DNA of 22,715 bases from an uncultured Solirubrobacteraceae bacterium (GTDB taxonomy: Bacteria; Actinomycetota; Thermoleophilia; Solirubrobacterales; Solirubrobacteraceae), in assembly GCA_902806215.1 (NCBI GenBank), contig CADCVT010000373.1, forward strand, positions 1-22,715, read 5' to 3'. The translations under genes and the position numbers were made by a program. The notes below the pieces were generated by a model. The model saw nothing but the letters and a program-made list of their open reading frames with translations, searched no databases and had not been told where the DNA came from. Shown here one piece after another: positions 1-7,781 of this stretch (position 1 is the stretch's first letter; each line of letters starts with the position of its first letter).

Positions 1-498
1 GTCGCCTACCTCATGACGCGTCCCGACCGCGAGCACGCGGGAGCGCGGCGCCGCGAGGCGCTCAAGGCCGCCGGCGGCGCCCTGCGGGTCCTCGCCCAGC
101 GACCGACCTTCCTCCTGCGGCTCTTCCTCCTCGGCACGCTGTCGATCCTGGCGCTCGACGCCGCGGCCTACGCGATCTCGCAGGCCTTCACGACGACGGT
201 CGTGATCATCAACGTCGAGGGCAACAACCTGCTGATGGCGATCCTGGCGGGCTACATCGCCCGGCTCGTGCAGTTCACGCCCGGCGGCCTCGGCCAGTGG
301 GAGTGGGGCTTCGCCGCCGCGCTCTACATCGGCGGCCTCGGCTTCCCGGAGGCGGCGACGCTCGCGATCCTGGTCACCGTCCTGCGCTACATCGTCGGCG
401 GGATCGTCTTCGCCGTCATCAACTTCGCCTACGGCGTGGAGACGACCCTGCCGCACGTTCTGAACCGCTTCGCCGGAACCGAGAGGAGCGCGGCATGA
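1..498 (+). CDS. Flippase-like / lysylphosphatidylglycerol synthase TM-region family protein (C-terminal part)
   Basis: The frame is open from base 1 (first codons read V-A-Y-L), so the 5' end lies outside the window and the ATG at 13 is probably internal. About 165 residues are visible. They are strongly hydrophobic, with a segment at about residues 35-60 and a further group from about 75 to 145. The TPGGLGQWEWGF stretch resembles the conserved PGGxGxxE element of the UPF0104/LPG-synthase transmembrane family (Pfam LPG_synthase_TM), whose members are integral membrane proteins involved in or linked to lipid or glycolipid movement. The family call is by motif memory. Its TGA overlaps the ATG of the next gene by four bases (ATGA, 495-498), so the two are probably co-translated. 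The substrate cannot be told from this fragment. Confidence 0.6.
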   Translation, partial: VAYLMTRPDREHAGARRREALKAAGGALRVLAQRPTFLLRLFLLGTLSILALDAAAYAISQAFTTTVVIINVEGNNLLMAILAGYIARLVQFTPGGLGQWEWGFAAALYIGGLGFPEAATLAILVTVLRYIVGGIVFAVINFAYGVETTLPHVLNRFAGTERSAA

Positions 499-3400
499 GC
501 GGCGCCACCGACGACGTGCGCCAGGGCGCCGTCTCCGCCACCGAGGCCCAGGGCATCCGCCCGCCGGCCGCACCCGTCGGGGCGCTGCCGCTCCGCGGCC
601 TGCCGTCGGCTCCGAGCGCGAGCAAGATCTGGTCGCGCGGCCTCGTGCTGTTCACGGTCTTCCTGGTCGTGTGGCTGCTCGACCAGTTCGCCAACCTCCT
701 CATGGACTACTGGCTCCTGGAGGGGCTGGGCTACGAGGACGTCTTCTGGACGAACTTCCAGGTCGAGGCGGTCCTGTTCGTGATCGCGCTCGTCGCGGTC
801 ACCGCGGCGATCAGCGCGCCCGCCTTCCTCGCCGGGCTCTCGAGCCGTGCGCGCAAGCACATGATCGCCATCGGGGTCCTCACCGGGATCCTGGCCGGGG
901 TCTGGCTCGCCAGCCACTACCGGGAGTTCCTGCTCCTGCTCGACGGCAAGCCGTTCGGGCGCGAGGACCCGGTGTACGGCAACGACGTCGGCTTCTACGT
1001 CTTCGACCTGCCGGCGATCAAGACGATCCTCCACGCGATCGAGGACGTCGCGATCATCGCGATCGTCGCCGGGGTCATCGCGTCGGTGCTCAGCACGAAG
1101 GGGCAGGTGCGCCCGTCGGGCTTCGGACGCCTGCGCCGCATCATCGGGCGGGCGGCGTCGCCGTACGTGCTGGCGTCGATCGCCGTGCTCGGCGTCGCGC
1201 TCGCCGTCGACATCTGGCTGCACCGCTACGACCTGCTGCTCAAGGAGAACATCGACTCCTCGATCTACAACGGCGCGCAGGCCATCGACGTCACCGGCAT
1301 CTTCAGCTCGAAGAACGCGCTGTGGGTCGAGTCGTTCGCGACGCTGCTCGGGACGATCGGGATCATCGTGACCCTGCGCGCCCTGCGCGAGGGCGTCACG
1401 AAGGAGGGCGTGACGCACTGGAAGACGCGCACGGCGCCGCGCCGCATGGCGCTCGCGCTGCTGCCGGGCCTCGTGCTCACGTTCATCGTCCAGGCCGGCG
1501 TATCGCTGCGCGACGACTTCGAGATCCAGCCGAACGAGCCGGTCGTCCAGCTGCCCTACATCAAGCGCCACATCGACGCGACGAACTTCGCGTACGGCAT
1601 GGACAAGGTCGAGACCAAGCAGTTCACGCCGAACGGCGCGGGCGACCCGGTGCCGAGCCTGAAGTCGCTGCTCGACAGCCCGGCGATCAAGAACGCGCCG
1701 CTGTGGCCGGGCTACAGCGCGTCGCTCGAGCGCCAGGTCGACCCGGAGTACCTCGACCGCCTGCTGCTGAAGGCCGGCGACCCGTCGATCTACCAGCCGA
1801 CCAACCAGGTCTACAACCAGCAGCAGAAGCTTCGGCCGTACTACGAGTTCATGGACATGGACACGGTCCGCTACAAGGTCAACGGCGAGTCGCGGCTGTT
1901 CGCGAGCTCGGCCCGTGAGCTGCCGCTCGTCGAGCCGCAGCCGTGGCTTGCGTGGTGGGGCCAGCGGTACATGGTCTTCACGCACGGCTCGGGTCTCGTG
2001 ATGAACCTGCTGCGCGGCGTGAGCAACGAGGGTTACCCGCAGTACCTGTCGCGGGACATCCCGTCGAAGGTCGACGCACCCGAGCTCGCGGTGAAGAACC
2101 CCGCCATCTACTACGGCGAGGGCGCCGGCTCGATGGCGTACTCCAACGTGCAGGACCTCGACGAGCACGACTTCCCGACGGCCGAGGGGCGGGCGCAGAT
2201 CGCCTACCCGAAGGACGTCGAGGCGGGCGTCGAGCTCGACTCGTGGGTCAAGCAGGCGGTCTTCGGCTGGAAGAGCCGGCAGTTCCTCGAGATCTTCTTC
2301 TCGGACCTCATGAAGGACGACTCGCGCGTCCACTACTTCCGCACGCCGCTCGAGCGGCTGGAGAAGGTCGCGCCGTTCCTGTGGGGCGACACCGACCCGT
2401 ACGCGGTGACGAACGGCGACCGCGTGACCTGGATGGTCAACGGGCTGACCCACTCGAACAACTACCCGTACAGCATGCGCGGGCAGCTGGGCGACAAGTC
2501 CTACGTCCGCACGCCGACGCCGCGCAACGAGATCTGGACCAACTACGTCCAGGACTCGGTAAAGGCCACGGTCGACGGCTTCACCGGCGACATCAAGCTC
2601 TACCAGTGGAAGGACGAGCCGGTCGTCAACACGTGGGCCGACATCTACCCGGACCTGTTCCAGGAGAAGGAGGCGATGCCGCCGCGGCTCGTCGACCAGG
2701 TGCAGTACCCGCCGCAGCTCATGCACCTCCAGTTCGACGACCTCTACGTGTTCACCCACATGAAGGACCCCCTGACGTTCTTCAGCCAGGAGGACCTCTA
2801 CGACGACGGCGACGAGGTCAAGGGACCCATCCTCGGCGAGGGCGGCGAGGCGATCAACTTCTCGATCGAGCCCTACAACTGGATGGCCGACACGACGAAG
2901 GGCCCGATGCCCCGTTCGGCGCCGCCGCAGCAGTTCTCGCTGTCGACGATCTTCACGCCGGAGAACTCGCTGAACCTGCGGTCGATCATCACCGCCTACC
3001 AGGAGGGCCGGGACTACGGCCGCCTCCACGAGCTCCAGGTTCCCAAGGGCGAGTTCCACCCGGGGCCGGAGCAGGCGGACGCCGCGATCGACCAGGACCC
3101 GTTCATCTCGCAGCAGTTCGCGCTGTGGAGCCGGACCGGCCTCGAGGTCATCCGCGGTCACACGACGCCGCTGCTCGTCGAGAACGAGCTGCTGTACATC
3201 GAGCCGATCTTCGTGCGCTCGGTGCAGAACCCGATCCCGCAGCTCGAGCGTGTCGTGGTCGTGTTCCGCGGCGACGCGTTCATGGGGCAGACGCTCGAGG
3301 ACGCGCTCCGCGAGGCCGTCGTCGGCCGGCCGCAGTTCCCGATCCGGCCCGGCCCGGAGCTCGGCGGCGAGCCCGGGTTCGACCCCAACGGCGACCGGCA

Positions 3401-3545
3401 GCTCACGCCGGGCGACGTCCCCGTCCCGGGGCGCAACCGCGGTGACGGCGGCAGCCTCAGCGACACCCCGGTCTTCGAGGAGGAGGGCGGCGGCCAGGAG
3501 GATCGGGGCGCCGGGCCGCCGGCGGGTCGGGGCGGCGGCGAGTAG
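495..3545 (+). CDS. UPF0182 family large membrane protein
   Basis: This 1016-residue protein starts at the ATG at 495, which overlaps the preceding stop codon; longer in-frame extensions to 297 run inside the upstream gene and are rejected. After a Pro/Ala-rich N-terminus, hydrophobic segments lie at about residues 50-70, 90-115, 122-140 and 180-200, with more to about 370. The block DPVYGNDVGFYVFDLP (about 158-173) is the family's recognisable signature. The remaining roughly 600 residues are hydrophilic and probably extracytoplasmic, and the C-terminus is a Gly/acidic low-complexity tail. Length matches actinobacterial members (about 950-1000 residues, UPF0182/COG1615). The family's biochemical role is unknown. 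Coupling to the flippase-like gene suggests an envelope function, which is inference. Confidence 0.93.
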   Translation: MSGATDDVRQGAVSATEAQGIRPPAAPVGALPLRGLPSAPSASKIWSRGLVLFTVFLVVWLLDQFANLLMDYWLLEGLGYEDVFWTNFQVEAVLFVIALVAVTAAISAPAFLAGLSSRARKHMIAIGVLTGILAGVWLASHYREFLLLLDGKPFGREDPVYGNDVGFYVFDLPAIKTILHAIEDVAIIAIVAGVIASVLSTKGQVRPSGFGRLRRIIGRAASPYVLASIAVLGVALAVDIWLHRYDLLLKENIDSSIYNGAQAIDVTGIFSSKNALWVESFATLLGTIGIIVTLRALREGVTKEGVTHWKTRTAPRRMALALLPGLVLTFIVQAGVSLRDDFEIQPNEPVVQLPYIKRHIDATNFAYGMDKVETKQFTPNGAGDPVPSLKSLLDSPAIKNAPLWPGYSASLERQVDPEYLDRLLLKAGDPSIYQPTNQVYNQQQKLRPYYEFMDMDTVRYKVNGESRLFASSARELPLVEPQPWLAWWGQRYMVFTHGSGLVMNLLRGVSNEGYPQYLSRDIPSKVDAPELAVKNPAIYYGEGAGSMAYSNVQDLDEHDFPTAEGRAQIAYPKDVEAGVELDSWVKQAVFGWKSRQFLEIFFSDLMKDDSRVHYFRTPLERLEKVAPFLWGDTDPYAVTNGDRVTWMVNGLTHSNNYPYSMRGQLGDKSYVRTPTPRNEIWTNYVQDSVKATVDGFTGDIKLYQWKDEPVVNTWADIYPDLFQEKEAMPPRLVDQVQYPPQLMHLQFDDLYVFTHMKDPLTFFSQEDLYDDGDEVKGPILGEGGEAINFSIEPYNWMADTTKGPMPRSAPPQQFSLSTIFTPENSLNLRSIITAYQEGRDYGRLHELQVPKGEFHPGPEQADAAIDQDPFISQQFALWSRTGLEVIRGHTTPLLVENELLYIEPIFVRSVQNPIPQLERVVVVFRGDAFMGQTLEDALREAVVGRPQFPIRPGPELGGEPGFDPNGDRQLTPGDVPVPGRNRGDGGSLSDTPVFEEEGGGQEDRGAGPPAGRGGGE

Positions 3546-3583
3546 CTCCCAGCCGCTGACCTCGGACGTGCGACACTCACCGC

Positions 3584-4843
3584 GTGCGTGAAGCCGCTGC
3601 CGTATCCGCGCTCGCGCTGACGCTTGGCCTGACCCTCCGCGCCCCGCTCCTGCCGACCGGGGTGCGGGTGGGTCCCGGCATCGCGGCGGTCATCGGCGTC
3701 GGCGTCGCGCTCCTGCTCGGGGGCATCGGCGAGCAGGACATCGTCGAGGCGTTCGACGTGCTGTGGCGCCCGTTCGTCGCGCTGATGGGGCTGATGGTGC
3801 TCACCGGCGTGGCCGGGCGCGTCGGGCTGATGGAGCGCCTGGCGGCCGTCGTGCTGCCGCGCGCCGGCGGCTCGGCGACGCGGCTCTACGCGCTGGTGTT
3901 CGTGCTGAGCCTCGGCACCGCGGCGGTGCTCAACAACGACGCGGCGATCCTGCTGCTCACGCCGGTCGTGGTGCTGCTCGTGCGCGCGCTGTACCCCGAC
4001 CGGCCCTCGCTGCTCGTGCCGTTCGCGTTCGCGGTGTTCATGGCCGCGGGCGTCGCCCCGTTCGTCACGTCGAACCCGATGAACACGGTCGTGGCGGGCG
4101 TCGCGGACATCGACTTCAACGAGTACGCCGCGCGGATGTTCCCGGTCGCCATCGCCGGGTCGATCGTGACGTTCGTCGTCCTGCGGATCGTGTTCGCGTC
4201 CGAGCTGCGGGAAGCGCCGGCGCAGGCGCCGCTGCCCCCGGTCGAGCCATGGACGCGGGCACAGTGCGAGGTGCTCGGCCTGGTGCTGACGGTGCTCGCC
4301 CTGTACCCGGTGTTCGCGCTCGCCGGCGTCGAGGTGTTCGCAGTGGCCGCGGCGGGCGGCGCGGTCGCGCTGCTGCTCGCCTGGCGGCACCGGGCCGGCA
4401 GGCCGTTCGAGGTCCTGCGCACGAATGTCGCGTGGGAGATCCTCGTGTTCCTGCTCGGGATGTTCCTGCTCGCCGAGGCGCTGCAGAACGCGGGCGTCGT
4501 CGAGCGTCTCACCGACCTCTACGCCGACGGCGGGCAGACGGTCATCGGCGTCACGTCGGCCCTCGGGTCGGCGCTCATCAACAACCACTCCATGGCGCTG
4601 ACGAACCTCCTCGCGGTCGAGGACCTGCCGGGCGCCGAGCGCGACCAGTACCTCGCCGCGCTCATCGGCGGCGACCTCGGGCCGCGGCTGCTGCCGATCG
4701 GCTCGCTCGCCGGGCTGCTGTGGATCGCGGTGCTGCGCGGGCTCGACGTCGTCGTGTCGCTGCGGCGCTTCGTCGTCGTCGGCGCCGCGGTGACGGTGCC
4801 GAGCCTCGCGGTCTCGCTCGGCGTGCTCGCGCTGCTCCCCTAG
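3584..4843 (+). CDS. ArsB/SLC13-type ion permease (arsenite-efflux-pump-like)
   Basis: A 419-residue polytopic membrane protein with about 10-12 hydrophobic segments. Two half-repeats show family motifs: LNNDAAILLLTPVV (about 116-129) with SNPMNTVV (163-170), and INNHSMALTN (about 332-341) followed by GGDLGPRLLPIGSL (about 362-375). The last closely resembles the GGNLGPxxTPIGSL element of ArsB/ion-transporter-superfamily proteins. The GTG start is chosen because it is the first plausible codon after the UPF0182 stop, 38 bp upstream; a weak GACACT hexamer ends 6 nt before it. No arsR, arsC or arsA gene lies nearby, so arsenite is only a possible substrate; other anions are equally open. The 3' end is 3 bp from the convergent lipoprotein gene. 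Confidence 0.8.
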   Translation: MREAAAVSALALTLGLTLRAPLLPTGVRVGPGIAAVIGVGVALLLGGIGEQDIVEAFDVLWRPFVALMGLMVLTGVAGRVGLMERLAAVVLPRAGGSATRLYALVFVLSLGTAAVLNNDAAILLLTPVVVLLVRALYPDRPSLLVPFAFAVFMAAGVAPFVTSNPMNTVVAGVADIDFNEYAARMFPVAIAGSIVTFVVLRIVFASELREAPAQAPLPPVEPWTRAQCEVLGLVLTVLALYPVFALAGVEVFAVAAAGGAVALLLAWRHRAGRPFEVLRTNVAWEILVFLLGMFLLAEALQNAGVVERLTDLYADGGQTVIGVTSALGSALINNHSMALTNLLAVEDLPGAERDQYLAALIGGDLGPRLLPIGSLAGLLWIAVLRGLDVVVSLRRFVVVGAAVTVPSLAVSLGVLALLP

Positions 4844-4846
4844 TAC

Positions 4847-5374
4847 CTACTCCTCGCCGCCCTTGCCCTCGGGCGGCCCGCCCTCGCCCGCGCCGGCCGG
4901 CGGTCCGCCGGGCTCCTCGTCGGGCTTCGGGCCGTTGATCCGCTTGAACTCGGCCAGCGCGGCCTCAGCCTCGGCGAGGAACTCCTCTGCCTCCGGCGTC
5001 GGGAAGTACTTGAGCGAGTTCTTGGAGATCGAGACAGCGGACTGCGGCGAGTCCTTCGTCTTCTTGGCCTCCGCGAAGCGATCCTTGGCGACCTTCAGCG
5101 TGATCTCGGCGGCCTTCGGCCGGTACTCCTGGTACTTCGCCTCGACGCGCTCGCAGTCGCGGAAGGGCCGCAGCGTCGCGAAGGTGCCGTCGAAGTCGTC
5201 CTCGTTGAACAGGAACGCGGCGTCCTTCAGGGCCTTGTCGACCTGGGGAGGACAGGCCTGGGCCTCGGAGGTCCCCGCGGCGGGCGCCCCGTCGCGGGCT
5301 TCGTTCTCGCCGTCTCCGCCGCAGCCGGCGAGTCCGAGGACGAGACAGGTGAGCAGGGCAGCAGAGCGTGGCAC
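4847..5374 (-). CDS. Small hypothetical lipoprotein
   Basis: A 175-residue protein read from a GTG at 5374. The N-terminus is a short basic region plus a hydrophobic stretch ending in the lipobox L-A-G-C (residues 15-18), so it should be exported and lipid-anchored at Cys18. The mature part has an acidic, disordered-looking start, a predicted mostly helical Lys/Glu/Ala-rich core of about 100 residues containing three more Cys, and a Pro/Gly/Glu-rich tail from about residue 145. The helical core loosely resembles TPR-like lipoproteins, but no clear repeat can be seen. A TAGGAT -10-like hexamer ends 6 nt before the start. It is divergent from the DUF35 gene with 28 bp between the start codons. 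Function unknown. Confidence 0.75.
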   Translation of the reverse strand: MPRSAALLTCLVLGLAGCGGDGENEARDGAPAAGTSEAQACPPQVDKALKDAAFLFNEDDFDGTFATLRPFRDCERVEAKYQEYRPKAAEITLKVAKDRFAEAKKTKDSPQSAVSISKNSLKYFPTPEAEEFLAEAEAALAEFKRINGPKPDEEPGGPPAGAGEGGPPEGKGGEE

Positions 5375-5380
5375 GCGGCG

Positions 5381-5386
5381 ATCCTA
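5381..5386 (-). promoter_or_regulatory. -10-like hexamer TAGGAT for the lipoprotein gene
   Basis: On the minus strand TAGGAT is followed by 6 nt and then the GTG at 5374, leaving no room for a ribosome-binding site, as in a leaderless transcript. It sits in CCTATAG (5383-5389), whose core CTATAG is palindromic, so the same AT-rich spot could serve the divergent DUF35 gene through TATAGA on the plus strand. Confidence 0.45.
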
Positions 5387-5402
5387 TAGACGTTCGGCGT
5401 AG

Positions 5403-5717
5403 ATGGAAGCTCCTACGGCCCTGCACTTCCAGCGCTGCGCCTCCTGCGCGTCGGCCGTGCACCCGCCGCGGCCGATGTGCCCGGTGTGCGGCTCGCGCGA
5501 GCTCGGCTGGGAGGAGAGCACGGGGCACGGCACCGTCTACTCCACCTCCGATGTCCACACGCGCGACGGTGTCCACAACGTCTCGCTGATCGACCTCGAC
5601 GAGGGCATCCGGCTGATGAGCAGCGTGCCGGCGTCCCTTGAGATCGGTGAGCGCGTCGGCGCATTCGTCGACGACGATGGGCGGCTCGTGTTCGCTCCGC
5701 TCGCGGAGGCCATGTGA
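5403..5717 (+). CDS. Zn-ribbon / OB-fold (DUF35) protein, thiolase partner
   Basis: A 104-residue protein with a rubredoxin-like zinc ribbon, C12-x2-C15 and C26-x2-C29, followed by a beta-rich segment (about 38-95) matching the OB-fold half of the DUF35 family. In known systems, small DUF35 proteins bind CoA esters and form obligate complexes with SCP2-type thiolases or the thiolase-like retro-aldolases of the Ltp2 type. Here the stop overlaps the thiolase-like gene's GTG start as GTGA (5714-5717), which fits a co-translated complex. The ATG at 5403 is the only reasonable start, because the Cys pairs begin at residue 12. The acyl substrate cannot be read from sequence. Confidence 0.88.
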   Translation: MEAPTALHFQRCASCASAVHPPRPMCPVCGSRELGWEESTGHGTVYSTSDVHTRDGVHNVSLIDLDEGIRLMSSVPASLEIGERVGAFVDDDGRLVFAPLAEAM

Positions 5718-6838
5718 GGGGCCGCGTCGCAATCGCGGGCGTCGGCGAGTCCGACTCGTGGGACGTCGGGGCCGACAGCGGCCTGGAGCCGCTCGACCTG
5801 ATCTCCCAGGCGACGGCCCACGCCCTCGACGACGCCGGGATCCACAAGGACGCGATCGACGGCCTGTTCACCGCCTCGGCCTACTACGGCATGCCGGGGC
5901 TGAACGTCGCCGAGCACCTCGGCATCCGGCCGCGCTACAGCGACAGCACGAACCTTGGCGGCGCCTCGTTCCTCAGCCACGTCCTGCACGCGGCCGCCGC
6001 GATCGCGGCAGGCCTGTGCGAGGTCGCGCTCATCGCCTACGGCTCCACCCAGCGCGCCGACGGCGGGCGCCTGAAGAGCGTCGCCGAGGCCTACCCGTGG
6101 GAGCAGGAGTTCCGGCCGCGCTACCCGATCACGCAGTACGCGCTCGCCGCCGCGCGGCACATGCACGAGTTCGGCACGACGCGCGAGCAGCTCGCCGAGG
6201 TCGCCGTCTCCGCGCGCGCCTGGGCCAACGAGAATCCGCGCGCGTTCGCGCGCGGTCCGCTCACCGTCGACGACGTGCTCGGAGCGCGGATGATCTCGAC
6301 GCCGCTGACCGCCAAGGACGCGTGCCTCGTGACCGACGGCGCGGGCGCCGTGCTGGTCGTCGGCGCCGAGCGCGCCGCCGACCTGCGCCAGCCGCCCGTG
6401 GTCGTGCTCGGCGCCGGCGAGGCGCACTGGCACCGCAACATCTCGCAGATGCCCGACCTCACCGTGACCGCGGCGGTGGACTCGTCCGCGCGGGCGTACG
6501 CGATGGCCGGGGTCGAGCCGGCCGACGTCGACGTCGTCGAGGTGTACGACGCCTTCACGATCAACACGATCCTCTTCCTCGAGGACCTCGGGTTCTGCGC
6601 CAAGGGGGAGGGCGGGGCGTTCGTCGAGGGCGGCCGGATCGCGCCCGGCGGGGAGCTTGCGGTCAACACGAACGGCGGCGGGCTGAGCTACTGCCACCCC
6701 GGCATGTACGGGATCTTCCTGCTCATCGAGGCGGTCAGGCGGATCCGCGCGGGCGCCGACGTCGCGGTCGCGCACGGCAACGGCGCCGTCCTCTCGGCCC
6801 AATCCACCGTCGTCCTGGGTAGTGGCGCGACGGCGTGA
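5714..6838 (+). CDS. Thiolase-like protein (SCP2/Ltp family)
   Basis: A 374-residue protein beginning with a GTG overlapping the DUF35 stop. Thiolase-fold marks are VAIAGVGES at the N-terminus, DVVEVYDAFT in the C-terminal half, NTNGGGLSYCHPG (about 318-330) with the conserved His, and a closing G-N-G glycine loop. At the place where degradative thiolases carry the acyl-accepting Cys (about residues 75-85) the sequence is NLGGASF, with no Cys. That is typical of thiolase-like members lacking the nucleophile, such as Ltp2-type retro-aldolases that work with a DUF35 subunit in steroid side-chain breakdown. The likely role is C-C cleavage or a related acyl-CoA step with the DUF35 partner. No other steroid or beta-oxidation genes are in the window. 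Confidence 0.85.
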   Translation: MRGRVAIAGVGESDSWDVGADSGLEPLDLISQATAHALDDAGIHKDAIDGLFTASAYYGMPGLNVAEHLGIRPRYSDSTNLGGASFLSHVLHAAAAIAAGLCEVALIAYGSTQRADGGRLKSVAEAYPWEQEFRPRYPITQYALAAARHMHEFGTTREQLAEVAVSARAWANENPRAFARGPLTVDDVLGARMISTPLTAKDACLVTDGAGAVLVVGAERAADLRQPPVVVLGAGEAHWHRNISQMPDLTVTAAVDSSARAYAMAGVEPADVDVVEVYDAFTINTILFLEDLGFCAKGEGGAFVEGGRIAPGGELAVNTNGGGLSYCHPGMYGIFLLIEAVRRIRAGADVAVAHGNGAVLSAQSTVVLGSGATA

Positions 6839-6849
6839 AGCGCGTGATC

Positions 6850-6855
6850 TAGGCT
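6850..6855 (+). promoter_or_regulatory. -10-like hexamer TAGGCT before the small membrane protein gene
   Basis: TAGGCT lies 12 bp past the thiolase stop and is separated from the ATG at 6864 by 8 pyrimidine-rich nt with no ribosome-binding site. This suggests a leaderless start and supports choosing 6864 over in-frame codons upstream. Confidence 0.4.
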
Positions 6856-6863
6856 TCCTTCCC

Positions 6864-7286
6864 ATGGGCGGCGAGATCTTCGTCTGGATCATGGTCGGGA
6901 TCTTCGGGCTGCTGTTCGTCATGGTGATCCTGCTCGGGATCTTCTATCCGGGCTCGGGCGCCGGGCAGCTGGACTGGAAGCCGACCCGTTCTCCGGAGGT
7001 CGAGGCGCAGAACGAGGTCGACGACATCGCGCAGATGCTCGCGGCGACGAACGCCAAGCGGCGCCGCCGCGGCGAGAAGGACCTGACCGAGGAGGGCATG
7101 AACGCCCGCGTCCACGAGGAGCTCAGGCTGCAGGCCGAGATGCGCGACCGTACTGTCCTCGACTCCGAGATGGTCCAGCTCCTCGACGCCCGCAACGAAC
7201 GCCGCCGCAAGCGCGGCCTGCCCGAGATGACGCTCGACGAGTTCCGGGCGTCGCTCGATGTCCCGCCGCCGCGGGCCCAGTCGTAG
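6864..7286 (+). CDS. Small single-pass membrane protein with a duplicated basic motif
   Basis: A 140-residue protein. One hydrophobic helix spans residues 4-28, and the rest is charged and probably cytoplasmic. Two copies of a motif are present: DIAQMLAATNAKRRRRG (54-70) and EMVQLLDARNERRRKRG (102-118). They align with a constant offset of 48 residues and share the pattern Q-x-L-x-A-x-N-x-x-R-R-x-R-G-x4-T. I recognise no family. The frame runs back to 6822, but that start would overlap the thiolase gene; the ATG at 6864 has a TAGGCT box just upstream. The next gene's ATG follows this TAG with no gap, so both are probably made together. The arginine clusters could bind nucleic acid or lipid head groups, which is inference only. 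Confidence 0.75.
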   Translation: MGGEIFVWIMVGIFGLLFVMVILLGIFYPGSGAGQLDWKPTRSPEVEAQNEVDDIAQMLAATNAKRRRRGEKDLTEEGMNARVHEELRLQAEMRDRTVLDSEMVQLLDARNERRRKRGLPEMTLDEFRASLDVPPPRAQS

Positions 7287-7727
7287 ATGGCGCGCTTCCT
7301 CATCGTCGGAGCCGGCAGCTGCCGGGCGCTCGCGCTGACGCGCGGGCTCGTCGCCGAGCGGCACGCGGTCCGCGGCGTCACGCGCGGCGCGCACCGCGAG
7401 GCGATCGAGGAGGCCGGGGGAGAGGCGTGGATCGGCGACCCCGACGTCGTCGGGACGCTGCGATACGCGACCGAGAACGTCACGCTCCTGCTGTGGCTGC
7501 TCGGCGGCGTCGAGCAGGAGGACCTGCACGGATCGCGGCTGCAGATGATGCTCGAGCGCACGATCGACACGACCGTGCGCGGGTTCCTCTACGAGGCAGG
7601 GGGGGCGGGGACCGCATCGGGCGCGGCGATCGTGGAGCGGATGGCGACGTACAACGAGATCCCGTTCTCGATCGTCGAGAAGGGCGCGCCGTTGCGCCCT
7701 GCCGTCGACGAGCTCCTCTCGCGCTAG
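7287..7727 (+). CDS. Small NAD(P)-binding Rossmann-type protein
   Basis: A 146-residue protein whose start codon directly abuts the previous stop. The N-terminus, FLIVGAGSCRALALTRGL, is a beta-strand plus glycine-loop plus helix pattern like the NAD(P)-binding domain of atypical SDR/NmrA-type sugar-epimerase relatives. GVTRG after the second strand fits the usual cofactor-selecting position. It is much shorter than full atypical SDRs (over 200 residues) but has no sign of truncation: the C-terminus ends cleanly with a helix before TAG. Substrate is unknown. Its placement after the membrane protein with the double motif is the only context clue. Confidence 0.7.
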   Translation: MARFLIVGAGSCRALALTRGLVAERHAVRGVTRGAHREAIEEAGGEAWIGDPDVVGTLRYATENVTLLLWLLGGVEQEDLHGSRLQMMLERTIDTTVRGFLYEAGGAGTASGAAIVERMATYNEIPFSIVEKGAPLRPAVDELLSR

Positions 7728-7738
7728 CTCCCGCTAGC
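7723..7738. repeat. Short inverted repeat between the Rossmann and rhodanese genes
   Basis: GCTAGC-tccc-GCTAGC overlaps the stop codon of the Rossmann gene (TAG 7725-7727). The second copy supplies TAGCAT (7735-7740), a possible -10 for the rhodanese gene. It could be a small hairpin or an operator; GCTAGC is itself palindromic, so chance is a real option. Confidence 0.3.
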
Positions 7739-7781
7739 ATCGGCGACGGAAACTGCCGAATCCTGACTGGAGTTATCGCCT

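Noticed and set aside
429..3161. 910-codon minus-strand ORF
   Set aside because: It lies antisense to the UPF0182 gene, is Arg/Val/Asp-rich, and has no recognisable motif. Long antisense ORFs are expected in very GC-rich coding DNA.
3158..4588. 476-codon minus-strand ORF
   Set aside because: It is the shadow of the UPF0182 3' end and the ArsB-like gene; its composition (Arg, His, Gln, Glu) is a GC-frame artefact.
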